The notes beneath the pieces are model-generated. The model was given only the letters and a program-made list of their open reading frames with translations. It searched no databases and was not told the DNA's origin. 64,000 nucleotides of DNA from Zunongwangia profunda SM-A87 (GTDB taxonomy: Bacteria > Bacteroidota > Bacteroidia > Flavobacteriales > Flavobacteriaceae). The stretch lies in contig NC_014041.1 in assembly GCF_000023465.1 (NCBI RefSeq), forward strand, positions 3,897,501-3,961,500, written 5' to 3'. The first letter of the stretch is position 1. Every line of letters begins with the position of its first letter. Positions 10,395-20,890 of the stretch are shown piece after piece. The translations under genes were made by a program, and so were the position numbers.

Positions 10395-10777
10395 CAGCTA
10401 TTTTTCGCCAAATAAATATTATTTAAAAAAATAATTTAAAAGTAACATTTTGTTTCACAAACACTTACACACCAGATAAGCTTTTAAATTTCAATTAGCT
10501 ATAAATCCGGGCTATTTACCTCTTAACAACAGAAGTAAATAAGTAGTCTAACATTTTCCCTTTCTTTAACGAAAATCACACGGTGAGCATTAGAATAGAA
10601 TTTAAATTACTAGAAATCAAACCTTCTATATCTCATAATCATTTGCCGTTATCTTAGTCCAGTATTTGCGGGAGAAGGATGATAGGAAAAATAGCCATGG
10701 AATAAAGTTAGAAACTAAGTTTTCAATATGAAATAAATAATACCCCAAAGTACTTTTTAGTGCGCTAATTTTATGCT
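10395..10777. other. intergenic region between divergent typA and gldA
   Basis: About 380 bp of AT-rich sequence. I find no ORF, RNA gene or repeat here beyond the two divergent promoters at its ends. Confidence 0.5.
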
Positions 10778-10785
10778 TACTTTTG
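10778..10785 (+). promoter_or_regulatory. gldA promoter -7 element
   Basis: TACTTTTG fits TAnnTTTG and lies 16 nt before the gldA ATG, giving a very short 5' UTR. A T-rich stretch (10754-10758) occupies the -33 position without a clear TTG. Confidence 0.5.
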
Positions 10786-10801
10786 ACCTAAAGCTCCTGC
10801 T

Positions 10802-11704
10802 ATGTCCATTTCAGTAGAAAACATATCAAAATTTTATGGGGATCAAAAAGCCCTAAATCAGGTTTCATTTTCTGTTAATAAAGGAGAAATCGTGGGTTTT
10901 CTTGGCCCCAATGGCGCCGGAAAATCGACACTTATGAAAATCCTAACCGGTTATTTAAAACCTTCTAAAGGTACGGCCAGCGTAAATGGATATGACATCG
11001 AAACCCAATTAAACGATTTACAAAAAAGTATTGGCTACCTGCCGGAACACAATCCTTTATATGCTGAAATGTATGTACGCGAATATTTAGCTTTTAATGC
11101 TAAAATCTACGGTACCGAAAAAGAGCGTATAGAAGAGGTGATTAAATTAACCAATCTCACTCCCGAAGCCAATAAAAAAATTGATCAGCTTTCTAAAGGA
11201 TATCGCCAGCGTGTGGGTCTGGCGGCCGCATTATTGCACAACCCTCAGGTGCTTATTTTAGATGAACCTACCACTGGTCTTGATCCCAACCAACTTGTCG
11301 AAATTCGTAGCCTGATCAAAAATATTGCTAAAGACAAAACCATTTTTCTATCTACCCACATTATGCAGGAAGTTGAAGCCATCTGTGATCGAGTAATTAT
11401 CATTAATCATGGTGAAATTATCACCAACCAGAAATTAGTCGATCTTAGAAAAGGCCAGGAGCAAATAATCGAAGTAGAATTTGATTATCGTATTGAAATG
11501 ATCGCCCTACAACAGCTTCCGCACTTAAAAGATGTAAAAAATCCCGCTGGTTTTGTGTATGAACTCACATTTGAAACCGCTGAAGATATGCGTTCAACAG
11601 TTTTTGATTTTGCACATGATAACGGACTAAAAACACTTCAACTGAATCAAAAAACCAAAAATCTGGAGAGTTTGTTTACTGAACTTACTCAAAAAAGACA
11701 TTAA
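10802..11704 (+). CDS. gldA: gliding-motility ABC transporter ATPase GldA
   Basis: A 300-residue ABC ATPase with Walker A (GPNGAGKST), signature (LSKGYRQRVGLAAALL), Walker B (VLILDEPTTGLDP) and the H-loop (STHIMQEVEA). In Flavobacteriia this subtype, which starts MSISVENISKFYGDQKAL, is GldA, the ATP-binding partner of the GldF and GldG membrane proteins of the gliding machinery. As is usual, gldF/gldG are not adjacent. The call rests on recalled family resemblance; a generic ABC-2 ATPase is the alternative. A small lipoprotein gene follows 10 nt later. Confidence 0.85.
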   Translation: MSISVENISKFYGDQKALNQVSFSVNKGEIVGFLGPNGAGKSTLMKILTGYLKPSKGTASVNGYDIETQLNDLQKSIGYLPEHNPLYAEMYVREYLAFNAKIYGTEKERIEEVIKLTNLTPEANKKIDQLSKGYRQRVGLAAALLHNPQVLILDEPTTGLDPNQLVEIRSLIKNIAKDKTIFLSTHIMQEVEAICDRVIIINHGEIITNQKLVDLRKGQEQIIEVEFDYRIEMIALQQLPHLKDVKNPAGFVYELTFETAEDMRSTVFDFAHDNGLKTLQLNQKTKNLESLFTELTQKRH

Positions 11705-11714
11705 TATTTTACTG

Positions 11715-12170
11715 ATGACAAAACACTTTTTCTACTTGATTTCCCTTTTGATGATATCGGTTAGCTGCAATAACCAGAATCAGCAAAACGCTTCAAAAAA
11801 ATCAGAAACTACAGTAGATAATGTTTCTACACCTATTCAAAAAGTTAAGAGAGACACTTTAAAATCTACTTTACCGTCACAACATTCTACAACCTATTAT
11901 AGTAGTCAGGATTCTCTAGCTGGTATTGAAGTTAAAAAAGATTCGCTCATCATGTTTTATACAGGTAACACAACTAAAGCTTCAGATCATTATCAAATGA
12001 ACTTTTCCGATACTTTATATAAAGACGGTACACTTCTAAAAAAAGGTCCATTTTTAACCTTAAAGAACGACTCCTCCGCCCTTCAATATATCGTTAATGA
12101 GTGGAACGATACTATTATTTCATTAATCTATTTAGAAAGGGGAAACACCTTAACCTATATTAAAAACTAA
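11715..12170 (+). CDS. small lipoprotein, unknown function
   Basis: A 151-residue protein with a lipoprotein signal: a hydrophobic N-terminus and lipobox MISVSC (Cys at about 18). A Ser/Thr/Lys-rich linker follows, then a compact domain with repeated short beta segments (DSLAGIEVKKDSLIMFYT, FSDTLYKDGTLL). I do not recognise a family. It starts 10 nt after gldA and is probably co-transcribed. Its stop is only 2 nt from the convergent protease gene, with no terminator between. Confidence 0.7.
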   Translation: MTKHFFYLISLLMISVSCNNQNQQNASKKSETTVDNVSTPIQKVKRDTLKSTLPSQHSTTYYSSQDSLAGIEVKKDSLIMFYTGNTTKASDHYQMNFSDTLYKDGTLLKKGPFLTLKNDSSALQYIVNEWNDTIISLIYLERGNTLTYIKN

Positions 12171-12172
12171 AC

Positions 12173-13048
12173 TTAATTGACCAGTATACGTTTGGCTGGG
12201 ATATCAAAAGTAATTATTTCACCAATCCAGTTAATTCCCATAATCCCTTCGTAGATTAGTCCGTCGATAAATGTTGCTCGAAAACCAATCTGCTCAGCAT
12301 TTACTTTTAAATCACTAAGCCTGGATACTTCCGCAAAATAATACTGATTTCCTTGTTCGGGCTTAAAAGAACTCGGGATATATTTAGATTCTACCTGTGT
12401 AGAATCAATCCCAAGGGCTTCCATATATCTGGAATTAAAACGATAAACATCAAAACCGGCACCGCTATCTAAACCAACGTGTAATTCTAAAGAATCCAGT
12501 TGTACAATTGTTCCAACACTCACTTTTACATTTCTGTCATTATTAATTTCCAATGGCATTTCGAACTTTATATTCTCTTTCCTTCGCCGAAGTGATTCTT
12601 CAGATTCAATAACCAGTTTATTTTCTTCAAAATTGACCGTAAAAGCTTTGTGCTGAAGTGGGGTTAAAGAAATTAATCCATCTAACGGAAAATCGATATC
12701 ATACACTGCAAATTGCTCATCTTCTATGCTGAAGTTTGCTATTTTTAGTACCTCAGATTGATATAAATCTGAAGTTATCGCTTCACCGGTGGCGCGATGA
12801 CCGGTATAAAAATGAGTTGTTTTTTCAAGACTATCGATTTTATCGGCAAAATCTTTGGTGAGCAAATTCATACCCGCCCCAGTATCGAAAACAAAATTAC
12901 CGGGAACGCCATTTACACTTGCCTTGATCATAATATGCCCATTAGGACTCAGTTTAAACGGAATTTCAATCTTTTCTTTGGTATAATGCTGTGCGTAAAA
13001 AACAGTTGAAAACAATAAAAATGTAACTAGTAAAAATCCTTTCTTCAT
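12173..13048 (-). CDS. retropepsin-like aspartic protease
   Basis: A 291-residue secreted or periplasmic protein with a signal peptide (about 1-19). It has two clan-AA aspartyl-protease halves: the first active-site motif is FVFDTGAGMNLL (about residue 55) and the second is HVGLDSGAGFDVY (about 193). Both catalytic Asp residues are therefore present in one chain, pepsin-like, rather than one per homodimer subunit. A flap-like Gly-rich end follows (EGIMGINWIGE). The substrate is unknown. Proteins with gag-asp_proteas/PDZ architecture are common in Bacteroidota; no PDZ domain is seen here. Confidence 0.82.
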   Translation of the reverse strand: MKKGFLLVTFLLFSTVFYAQHYTKEKIEIPFKLSPNGHIMIKASVNGVPGNFVFDTGAGMNLLTKDFADKIDSLEKTTHFYTGHRATGEAITSDLYQSEVLKIANFSIEDEQFAVYDIDFPLDGLISLTPLQHKAFTVNFEENKLVIESEESLRRRKENIKFEMPLEINNDRNVKVSVGTIVQLDSLELHVGLDSGAGFDVYRFNSRYMEALGIDSTQVESKYIPSSFKPEQGNQYYFAEVSRLSDLKVNAEQIGFRATFIDGLIYEGIMGINWIGEIITFDIPAKRILVN

Positions 13049-13095
13049 AACTTCCTCTTTATTATTCCACGAATTAAAAGAAGATTTGTTACAAA

Positions 13096-13129
13096 AAAAG
13101 CCTCATATTTTATGGAATATGAGGCTTTT
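13096..13129 (-). terminator. terminator of the metX-thrA unit
   Basis: AAAAGCCTCATATT (13096-13109) pairs with AATATGAGGCTTTT (13116-13129) as a 14-bp stem with a 6-nt loop. On the minus strand the run continues TTTTTTTG. It lies 31 nt after the stop of the fusion gene. Confidence 0.85.
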
Positions 13130-13159
13130 GGCATTTCAATTTTCAGCAATTAAAGCCTA

Positions 13160-16100
13160 CTATTTCTTTTCTGAAAGTTTTAAAATATCACCAAATACAC
13201 CACGAGCAGTTACGGCAGCACCCGCGCCAGCTCCCTGAATCACGATTGGGCGATCGCCATAGGATTCGGTATAAATTTCAAAAATAGAATCGGCTCCTTT
13301 TACCTGCCCTAAACTACTTTCATCAGGCACAGAAACCAGTTTTACTTCTAACTCTCCTTTATCCTGCTGCAAATCTCCCGACAAATCACCTATATATCGT
13401 AAAACATGATTAGGTTTTTGCTCTTCTTTTATTTTCTGATAAGTCTCATCTAATTCTTCCAATTTCGCTACAAATGTTTTTGCATCACCACCACGTAAAT
13501 CTTCCGGCACCAGATTATTTATTTTCACATCAGTAAACTCATTATGAAGGTCAAGTTCCCTGGCCAAAATCAATAATTTTCGACCAACATCATTTCCGTT
13601 TAAATCTTCCCGAGGATCCGGCTCAGTAAATCCTTTGTCGATGGCTTCTTTCAACACACTACTAAAGGATCGATCTTCCGCAGAAAAAGTATTGAATAAA
13701 TAACTTAGAGTTCCTGAAAAAACACCACGAATCCTGGTAATATTCTCTCCGGAAAGATGTAAAATTCTTATGGTATCAATTAAAGGTAAACCTGCACCAA
13801 CATTGGTTTCATATAGATATTGTTTCTGATTTTTCTCTAAGTTTTCGCGCAGTGCTGCATAAAAATCAAAATCTAAAGTATTTGCAATCTTATTGGAAGA
13901 GACCAAATCAAAACCATGATCTACCAGTTTATTATAATGCTGAACAAACTCCTTACTGGCCGTATTATCTACCGCAATCAGGTTTTCCAGGTGGAATAAT
14001 TTCGCGTATTTAATTACTTCATCAATTGAAGCTTCTTGCTGCGCCTCTTCCAGTTGCGTTTTCCATTCTGAACCAATTCCGGTAGCATGAAGCAATAATT
14101 TTCTGGAATTCGAAACAGCAAAAATATTCAGTTTTACCTTTTTACGCTCCTCGATTGAAGCAGCCGAATCTAAAATCTGACTTATTAGAGTGCCCCCAAC
14201 CGTTCCGTGACCAAAAATCGCGATATTAATCTTTTTACAAATCTCAAAGATCTCTCCGTGAATTACGTTTAAGGCTTTGTTAAGCTGAGATTTTTTCACC
14301 ACCAAACTCACGTTTTTCCCCGTTACCGTATTATTGAAAAGCAACGGCACGATCTGGTTCCTGATTAAGGCATCGTATGGTTTATGGAAAGTACTTAGAT
14401 CCTGACCAACGATTGAGATCACCGAAACATCATCGACTACTGAAATTTTGTTGACGTCTTTAGAATAAAAATCACTTTCAAATTCTCGTTCTAAAGCTTT
14501 TACGGCCCGTATGGCATTTTCAGCATCAACCACCAAACCAATCCCTCTTTCCGAAGAACCCTGGGAAATAATACTTACACTTATTTGTGCATCCCCAAGC
14601 GCTCGGAAAATCCTTGCATCCACACCAGATTTCCCGAGTAGACCACGACCTTCTAGATTTAGCAAGGCTGTATGCTCCAAAACCGAAAGGGATTTCATTC
14701 CTTCTTTATTTGGTTTTGCCGTGATCAAAGTGCCCTGATTATCATTATTAAAGGTATTCAGGATACGAAGCGGAATATTCTTTTCGATTAACGGAATTAT
14801 TGTTTTTGCATGTAAAATCGTCGCTCCAAAATTCGCAAGCTCATTCGCTTCGTTATAAGACAGCTGTTCGATGCGTTGTGCACTTGGCACTAAATCTGGA
14901 TTTGCTGTATAAATTCCATCTACATGCGTATAATTTTGTAACTCTTCGGCATCCAGGTAATTCGCGATTAAAGAAGCCGTATAATTACTACCATTCCTCC
15001 CCAAAGTGGTGGTTTCATTTTTAGCATTCGACCCAATAAAACCAGTCACGATATTCACCGTTTTACCATTGAATTCTTCAAAATGCTTTACGACATTTTC
15101 TTTAGAAAGCACCTCTAAAGGCTGAGCATTTCCAAAAATATCATCGGTTTTTATCAACTGGCGGCTATCGGTAAAATTGGCTTTATAACCACGTTTTTTT
15201 AAAATTTCAGTAATCAATTTAGCCGACATTAGTTCTCCCTGAGAAAGTAACTGATCCTTAATTTTAGGGCTATAATCACCAAGCAAACAAACACCTTCAA
15301 GTAGCTTCTCGATACTTTTAAATTCTTCGGAAAAATCTACAAAATCATATTCGGAAATCTGATAGGCTTTAAACTTCTCGAAAGCTGAAGCAAAATCTTC
15401 GTTCTCTGATGCTTTCTCCAGTAAATTTTCAAGCTGATCTGTGGTTTTTCCTCGTGCTGAAACCACCACTGCAATACGCTCTTCATTTTGAATCTTTTCT
15501 TCTATAATTTCTAAAACCCTATTGATACCTTCTCCGTTGGCTAGAGATTTTCCGCCAAACTTTACTACTTTCATTTTATTTGCTTTTTGAAAAATGCCTG
15601 CAATTATATTCTCCAGTTGTTTAAATTCGATTAAAAATGCATCATGACCGTGTAATGAATGAATTTCGCCATACGTCACTTTATTGCTGCTTTGCGCTAG
15701 CTGCTTATAAGTTTCCCTGTTTTCTTCTGCTGTAAAAAAGAGATCTGAATCGACCCCAATAATGCAAATATTGGCTTTAATACTCTCCAATACTTTGTCC
15801 AATTCTGGACGGCCACGGGAAACATCGATAGTTTTTAAAAGTTGATTCATTAATTTGTAAGCTCCCACCTGAAAACGTTCCTGAAGTTTCGCGCCGTGAT
15901 GTAGCAACCAGCTTTCTACATTAAAAACCTGAAGTTCCTCATTTGTGGTTCTTTTAAAACGGGATTTAAACGACTCCGGGGTTCGGTAACACAGCATCGC
16001 ATGCATGCGCGCATCATGCACCGGATTTTTAGAATTATTTAAAAACAATTCCTGAATCTGGCAATTGGCGATAAGCCAGTCAGTCGATTTCCAATCTGTG

Positions 16101-16546
16101 GCCACCGTGATTAAATTATCGGTAATTTCTGGACTAAGCGCCGCCATTTCCCAGGCAATTCCGCCACCCAAAGAACCACCAACTAAGGCAAAAAGATGAT
16201 CGATTTTTAATGAATCTAAACCTAAAAGAAATATTCTGGCAATATCTCTTGCGACAAAGTCTTTATAGTTCTCGATTAAAATACCGTCATAACCATTTCC
16301 TGGAACATTAAATGCCAGGATGGTATATTTATCGGTATCTATACATTTTTCTTTACCAACCACATCTTTCCACCAACCGGTTTCACCGGCAACTTCAGAA
16401 TTCCCTGTAAGCGCATGATTAATCATCACAATAGGTGCCGAATGTAACGGCTGACCGAATATATGATACGACAGGGTAATATCTTGTGTACTGCCACTTA
16501 ATGTGGTAAAATCTTTAAGCTGTAATTGTAATAGATCTTGTTTCAA
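13160..16546 (-). CDS. trifunctional MetX-like acyltransferase / aspartokinase / homoserine dehydrogenase fusion
   Basis: One uninterrupted 1,128-codon frame joins three enzymes of methionine and threonine synthesis. Residues 1-324 are an alpha/beta-hydrolase of the homoserine O-acetyltransferase family, with nucleophile elbow GGSLGGG (Ser125), Asp in GVDSDLFF and His in HGHDAF. Residue 325 is a Met that opens a typical aspartokinase (MKVVKFGGKSLANGEG; HVDGIYTANPDLVP) with ACT regulatory repeats (GRGLLGKSGVDARIFRAL). From about 775 it is homoserine dehydrogenase (IFGHGTVGG NAD(P) site; SSNKIANTLD; GFTEPDPREDLNGNDVGRK). The fusion could channel homoserine to O-acetylhomoserine. A SAM-I riboswitch lies 125 nt upstream and a strong terminator downstream. 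Internal initiation at Met325 is possible. ThrA-type fusions are common; the N-terminal MetX is the unusual part. Confidence 0.93.
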   Translation of the reverse strand: MKQDLLQLQLKDFTTLSGSTQDITLSYHIFGQPLHSAPIVMINHALTGNSEVAGETGWWKDVVGKEKCIDTDKYTILAFNVPGNGYDGILIENYKDFVARDIARIFLLGLDSLKIDHLFALVGGSLGGGIAWEMAALSPEITDNLITVATDWKSTDWLIANCQIQELFLNNSKNPVHDARMHAMLCYRTPESFKSRFKRTTNEELQVFNVESWLLHHGAKLQERFQVGAYKLMNQLLKTIDVSRGRPELDKVLESIKANICIIGVDSDLFFTAEENRETYKQLAQSSNKVTYGEIHSLHGHDAFLIEFKQLENIIAGIFQKANKMKVVKFGGKSLANGEGINRVLEIIEEKIQNEERIAVVVSARGKTTDQLENLLEKASENEDFASAFEKFKAYQISEYDFVDFSEEFKSIEKLLEGVCLLGDYSPKIKDQLLSQGELMSAKLITEILKKRGYKANFTDSRQLIKTDDIFGNAQPLEVLSKENVVKHFEEFNGKTVNIVTGFIGSNAKNETTTLGRNGSNYTASLIANYLDAEELQNYTHVDGIYTANPDLVPSAQRIEQLSYNEANELANFGATILHAKTIIPLIEKNIPLRILNTFNNDNQGTLITAKPNKEGMKSLSVLEHTALLNLEGRGLLGKSGVDARIFRALGDAQISVSIISQGSSERGIGLVVDAENAIRAVKALEREFESDFYSKDVNKISVVDDVSVISIVGQDLSTFHKPYDALIRNQIVPLLFNNTVTGKNVSLVVKKSQLNKALNVIHGEIFEICKKINIAIFGHGTVGGTLISQILDSAASIEERKKVKLNIFAVSNSRKLLLHATGIGSEWKTQLEEAQQEASIDEVIKYAKLFHLENLIAVDNTASKEFVQHYNKLVDHGFDLVSSNKIANTLDFDFYAALRENLEKNQKQYLYETNVGAGLPLIDTIRILHLSGENITRIRGVFSGTLSYLFNTFSAEDRSFSSVLKEAIDKGFTEPDPREDLNGNDVGRKLLILARELDLHNEFTDVKINNLVPEDLRGGDAKTFVAKLEELDETYQKIKEEQKPNHVLRYIGDLSGDLQQDKGELEVKLVSVPDESSLGQVKGADSIFEIYTESYGDRPIVIQGAGAGAAVTARGVFGDILKLSEKK

Positions 16547-16670
16547 CTTTTCTATTTTTTAAACTTTTAAAGCTTAAAACAGACTGACATCAGCATACAT
16601 CCTTGTGATAGGAGTGCGCTTTGTTACGATCAAGAAAAGTTTTTGCGATTAATTCGGTGAAGAATCATTC

Positions 16671-16770
16671 TGTTATCTATCCGAAAATCGGTAGAACGTA
16701 GCACCTTCTTTGTTTGCAAAGGGTTGCTAAGGCTTCTGCGGGTCTATTCCCTCAGCCTTTCTTGATAACA
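16671..16770 (-). ncRNA. SAM-I (S-box) riboswitch before metX-thrA
   Basis: On the minus strand, P1 is TGTTATC with GATAACA. P2 is AAGGCT with AGCCTT and holds the kink-turn GAGGGA and the pseudoknot loop (AGACCC). P3 carries the hallmark GCAACC ... GGTGCTA, and P4 is a small CGATTTTCG hairpin. This is the SAM aptamer that lowers expression when SAM is plentiful. No GC-rich terminator follows in the 125 nt before the start codon, so control may be translational or use the alternative pairing with 16629-16639. Confidence 0.93.
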
Positions 16771-16798
16771 ATCAGTAAGTTTCTGAACTTTGTAACCA

Positions 16799-16829
16799 CA
16801 AATTACGGTAATAATTTACGATCAACCAA
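16799..16829 (-). promoter_or_regulatory. possible promoter of the metX-thrA unit
   Basis: The minus strand has TTG (16827-16829), a 21-nt spacer and TAATTTG (16799-16805), a one-base-short version of the -7 box, about 30 nt upstream of the riboswitch. Plausible but imperfect. Confidence 0.35.
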
Positions 16830-17107
16830 CATTTTTTTGGGTTTAGTTTAGTAGGTATTATAGAGAATTGAGTAGTGATACTTTTTTGGGTTCTGCCTTG
16901 AGCTATCAGCGGAAAGATTTCGCCGTTCGGCTATGCTTCACTTGCCTGTTAGCAAAATTCAAGACTAATAAGAATTCAATATACTTTCTTTCTTTTTGAT
17001 TGCTTTGAAAAAGCTATTTTTCAATTCTTTCTATTCTTTTTTTTATCCACTTTTCAATTCAACCTTCAGCATTCAAAATAATTAAGTCCTGACTCTTGAT
17101 TCTCCAA
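16830..17107. other. intergenic region, no gene
   Basis: AT-rich sequence between the metX promoter and the 3' repeat of the metF unit. A segment at about 16905-16950 (GATTTCGCCGTTCGGCTATG) resembles degenerate GC-rich islands of flavobacterial repeats. No ORF of note. Confidence 0.4.
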
Positions 17108-17167
17108 ATCTAAAAGCGCAGCGATCTAAATTCTAACTACTAACAGCTTTAGCGGTCTAACTACTAA
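17108..17167 (-). repeat. CTAAC-heptad intergenic repeat (copy 1)
   Basis: Two tandem units built from TCTAACTA-like heptads enclose short GC-rich hairpins, AGCGCAGCGAT and AGCTTTAGCGGT. It lies at the stop codon of metF on the 3' side. Copies at 23112-23157 and 25054-25099 also sit at gene 3' ends in the same orientation. Confidence 0.55.
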
Positions 17168-18120
17168 AATACCGCTTCAGCAATCTTTTTAATATTCGAG
17201 CTTTTTCCCATCGAATAGAAATGTAGTACCGGTACTCCCGCTTCTTTCAATTCTTTTGTTTGTTGAATCGCCCATTCGATTCCCACTTCTCTGACTTCTT
17301 TATTATTCTTACAAGCCTCTACATTATCAATTAGGTCTTGTGGCAGATCAATGCTAAATACATGCGGTAGCAATTGTAAATGCTTCTTTACAGCAATAGG
17401 TTTAATGCCAGGGATTATAGGTACATTTATGCCCATTTGCTTTGCTTTCTCTACAAACTCAAAATACGCCTGATTATTAAAAAACATTTGAGTCACCACA
17501 TAATCGGCGCCGGCATCTACCTTTGCTTTTAATTTTTTAAGATCGGTTTCTAAAGAAGGTGATTCTAAATGCTTCTCAGGATAACCGGCCACCCCAACAC
17601 AAAAATCGGCATGATTATCAGAATCAATAACTTCATTTAAATATTTTCCTTTGGATAGGTCTTTAATTTGACCTACAAGCTCATTGGCATAACAATGTCC
17701 ACCAGTTGTAGGTTCAAAATAACGCTGATGTTTCATCGCATCACCTCGTAATGCCATCACATTTTCGATTCCTAAATAATGACAATCTACTAACACATAT
17801 TCGGTTTCTTCTTTTGTAAACCCACCGCAAAGCACATGCGGAATAGTATCTACATCGTACTTTTGCTTTATTGCCGCACAAATACCAACTGTACCGGGAC
17901 GCATTCTGGTAATTTTACGTTCTAGCAATCCATCTTCCCGCTTAATGTAGATATGCTCTTCTCTAGAAGTCGTTACATCTATAAATGGCGGATTAAATTC
18001 CATTAAAGGATCGATATTATCGTATAATTCCTGAATATTTTTTCCCTTTTGTGGAGGAACAATTTCAAATGAAAAAAGAGTTTTTCCTTTTGCGTTTTCT
18101 ATATGCTCGGTTACTTTCAT
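17164..18120 (-). CDS. metF: methylenetetrahydrofolate reductase
   Basis: A 318-residue TIM-barrel flavoprotein that reduces 5,10-methylene-THF to 5-methyl-THF, the methyl donor for MetH. Family features are FSFEIVPPQKG near the N-terminus, DVTTSREEH, the FAD-binding LRGD (MALRGDAMKH), ADYVVTQMFFNN and VPIIPGIKPI. The length is normal. It follows metH by 47 nt, in the unit controlled by the SAM-I riboswitch at 21961. Confidence 0.97.
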   Translation of the reverse strand: MKVTEHIENAKGKTLFSFEIVPPQKGKNIQELYDNIDPLMEFNPPFIDVTTSREEHIYIKREDGLLERKITRMRPGTVGICAAIKQKYDVDTIPHVLCGGFTKEETEYVLVDCHYLGIENVMALRGDAMKHQRYFEPTTGGHCYANELVGQIKDLSKGKYLNEVIDSDNHADFCVGVAGYPEKHLESPSLETDLKKLKAKVDAGADYVVTQMFFNNQAYFEFVEKAKQMGINVPIIPGIKPIAVKKHLQLLPHVFSIDLPQDLIDNVEACKNNKEVREVGIEWAIQQTKELKEAGVPVLHFYSMGKSSNIKKIAEAVF

Positions 18121-18167
18121 TGTCTTAAGCTGCTAATCGCTGATAGCTGTTAGCCGTCAGCTCATTT

Positions 18168-20888
18168 TTAATCTGCAATATTTGGGTTAAGCCATTTTTC
18201 GGCCTTTTTATAATCAATGCCTTTACGTTCGGCAAAATCTTTAACCTGATCTTCTTTTATCTTTCCTAGTCCGAAATACCTCGCTTCAGGATTTGCAAAA
18301 TAATAACCACTTACGCTAGCTGCGGGCCACATGGCTAAACTTTCAGTAAGTTTTACGCCAATGCGCTCTTCAACCTTTAAAATATCCCAAATGGTTAATT
18401 TCTCTAAATGATCTGGACAGGCCGGATATCCAGGTGCCGGACGAATACCTTTATAATTTTCTTTAATAAGTTCTTCGTTAGTTAGATTTTCTTCGGAAGC
18501 ATATCCCCAATCTTCTTTTCTGATTTTTTTGTGCAAATACTCAGCAAAGGCTTCGGCAAAACGATCGGCTAGCGCTTTGATCATAATCGAATTATAATCG
18601 TCATGATTTTTCTCAAATTCGGCTGCTAATTCCTGCGTTCCGAATCCCGTAGAAACACAAAAACAACCCATATAATCTTTAATACCGCTTTCTTTTGGCG
18701 CGATATAATCTGAAAGCGCGAAATTAGGTTTTCCGGCATGCTTTTTTAATTGTTGTCGTAGCGTTCTAAAAATGGCTGTTTTTTCTTCAGAATCTTGATG
18801 ATAATACACCTCTATATCATCATGATTTACGGTATTCGCTTCAAATAAACCGTAAATTGCTTTCGCTTTTAGCAGTTTTTCATCTAAAATACGCTTCAAC
18901 AAAACTTTAGCATCTTCAAAAAGCGATGTTGCCTGCTCTCCTACTACTTTATCTTCTAAAATATTAGGATAACGACCATGTAGATCCCAACTTCTAAAAA
19001 ACGGACTCCAATCGATATAAGGTACTAATTCATTTAAATCGAAATCTTCAAGAATCTGAATTCCTAAACGATTTGGTTTCGTGATATTGGTTGTTTTCCA
19101 ATCTATTTTATAATTGTTTTCTCGAGCTTCTTCAATAGACAGAAAACTTTTTACTTTACTACGTTTTCCAAAATTGTTTCGGAAAACCTCGTATTCTGCC
19201 TTAAGGTTTTCTTTATAGGTTTCCCTTGTCTTTTTATTCAACAAATCACCAACAACCGTAACTGCTCGTGAAGCATCGTTAACATGTGCCACAGCGTGCA
19301 TATATTGCGGATCGATTTTTACCGCCGTATGTGCTTTAGACGTTGTAGCCCCACCAATAAGTAAAGGCACATTAAAGTTTTGTCGTTGCATTTCTTTAGC
19401 CAAAAAAACCATCTCATCTAAAGAAGGCGTTATTAGTCCGCTTAAACCTATAGCATCAACATTATTCGCTTTTGCTGCATCAATAATTTTCTCTGGCGGT
19501 ACCATTACGCCAAGATCAATAATTTCGTAATTATTACATCCTAAAACTACGCTTACAATATTTTTACCAATATCGTGAACATCTCCTTTTACGGTGGCCA
19601 TCAACACTTTTCCGGCAGGTTCTCGTTTACTAGTTTTATCATTTTCAATAAAAGGTAATAAATAAGCTACGGCTTTTTTCATTACCCGTGCCGATTTTAC
19701 TACCTGTGGGAGAAACATTTTCCCACTTCCAAAGAGATCTCCAACCACATTCATCCCTATCATCAACGAGCCTTCAATTACATCGATAGGCCGCTCTGCT
19801 TCCAGTCTGGCTGCTTCTACATCTTCAACAATATAAGCATCTACTCCTTTAACAAGCGCATGGGTTATCCGGTCTTGAATACTACCCTCTCGCCAACTTA
19901 AATCGACTTTACTGGTTTTTGCGGTTCCTTTTACTGTTTCAGCAAAATCCAACAAACGCTCGGTAGCATCGTCTCTACGATCTAAAATTACATCTTCTAC
20001 ATGCTCTAGTAAATCTTTTGGAATTTGATCGTAAACCTCCAATAATGCGGGGTTTACAATTCCCATATTCATTCCGGCCTTTATGGCATAATAAAGAAAC
20101 ACAGAGTGCATAGCTTCCCGTACAGGATTATTTCCACGGAAAGAAAAAGATACATTACTTACCCCACCGCTTACGCTACAATACGGTAAGTTTTCTTTTA
20201 CCCATGCCGTTGCCTCAATAAAATCTATAGCATTTCTACGATGCTCATCCATACCTGTTCCTACAGGAAAGATATTTAAGTCGAAAATAATATCCTCTGG
20301 TGGAAAATTTACTTTATCTACAAGGACGTCGTAGGAACGTTTTGAAATTTCAATTCTGCGATCGTAATTATCGGCTTGCCCAACCTCATCAAAAGCCATA
20401 ACGATAACAGCAGCACCATAACGCTTTATTTTCCTTGCATGTTCTATGAATTGCGCTTCACCTTCTTTTAATGAAATAGAATTCACTACGCATTTCCCTT
20501 GTACCACTTGCAAACCAGCCTCGATAATTTCCCATTTAGAACTATCTATCATTATCGGAACACGAGCAATATCAGGCTCGGCTACAATCAAATTTAGGAA
20601 CTTTACCATGGCTTCTTTACCATCGATAAGTCCGTCGTCCATATTAATATCGATAATCTGTGCACCACCATCTACCTGATCTCTGGCCACATCTAAAGCT
20701 TCATCAAATTTTTCTTCCTTGATTAACCTTAAAAATCGTTTAGAACCGGCTACATTAGTACGTTCTCCTACGTTTACAAAATTGCTATCTGGAGTAATAA
20801 TTAAAGGTTCCAGACCCGACAATTGTAATGGTCGATAATCGGTTTTTCCTGAAGTATTATTGGCTAAATTATGATCTAATCCTTCCAT
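18168..20888 (-). CDS. metH: methionine synthase, folate/B12/activation subunit (split MetH, C-terminal part)
   Basis: A 906-residue protein with the domains that follow the homocysteine domain in full-length MetH. They are pterin-binding (about 40-300; [25 protein letters not shown]), the B12 cap and Rossmann domain with the base-off His motif [13 protein letters not shown] and [13 protein letters not shown], and the AdoMet activation domain ([12 protein letters not shown] near the C-terminus). It moves the methyl group from 5-methyl-THF to cobalamin. The homocysteine module is a separate gene ending 2 nt upstream, so the holoenzyme needs both polypeptides. metF follows. Confidence 0.97.
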   Translation of the reverse strand: MEGLDHNLANNTSGKTDYRPLQLSGLEPLIITPDSNFVNVGERTNVAGSKRFLRLIKEEKFDEALDVARDQVDGGAQIIDINMDDGLIDGKEAMVKFLNLIVAEPDIARVPIMIDSSKWEIIEAGLQVVQGKCVVNSISLKEGEAQFIEHARKIKRYGAAVIVMAFDEVGQADNYDRRIEISKRSYDVLVDKVNFPPEDIIFDLNIFPVGTGMDEHRRNAIDFIEATAWVKENLPYCSVSGGVSNVSFSFRGNNPVREAMHSVFLYYAIKAGMNMGIVNPALLEVYDQIPKDLLEHVEDVILDRRDDATERLLDFAETVKGTAKTSKVDLSWREGSIQDRITHALVKGVDAYIVEDVEAARLEAERPIDVIEGSLMIGMNVVGDLFGSGKMFLPQVVKSARVMKKAVAYLLPFIENDKTSKREPAGKVLMATVKGDVHDIGKNIVSVVLGCNNYEIIDLGVMVPPEKIIDAAKANNVDAIGLSGLITPSLDEMVFLAKEMQRQNFNVPLLIGGATTSKAHTAVKIDPQYMHAVAHVNDASRAVTVVGDLLNKKTRETYKENLKAEYEVFRNNFGKRSKVKSFLSIEEARENNYKIDWKTTNITKPNRLGIQILEDFDLNELVPYIDWSPFFRSWDLHGRYPNILEDKVVGEQATSLFEDAKVLLKRILDEKLLKAKAIYGLFEANTVNHDDIEVYYHQDSEEKTAIFRTLRQQLKKHAGKPNFALSDYIAPKESGIKDYMGCFCVSTGFGTQELAAEFEKNHDDYNSIMIKALADRFAEAFAEYLHKKIRKEDWGYASEENLTNEELIKENYKGIRPAPGYPACPDHLEKLTIWDILKVEERIGVKLTESLAMWPAASVSGYYFANPEARYFGLGKIKEDQVKDFAERKGIDYKKAEKWLNPNIAD

Positions 20889-20890
20889 TT

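Noticed and set aside
16578..16604. 8-codon minus-strand mini-ORF between the SAM-I riboswitch and metX
   Set aside because: No enriched amino acid and no terminator after it, so it does not look like an attenuator peptide.
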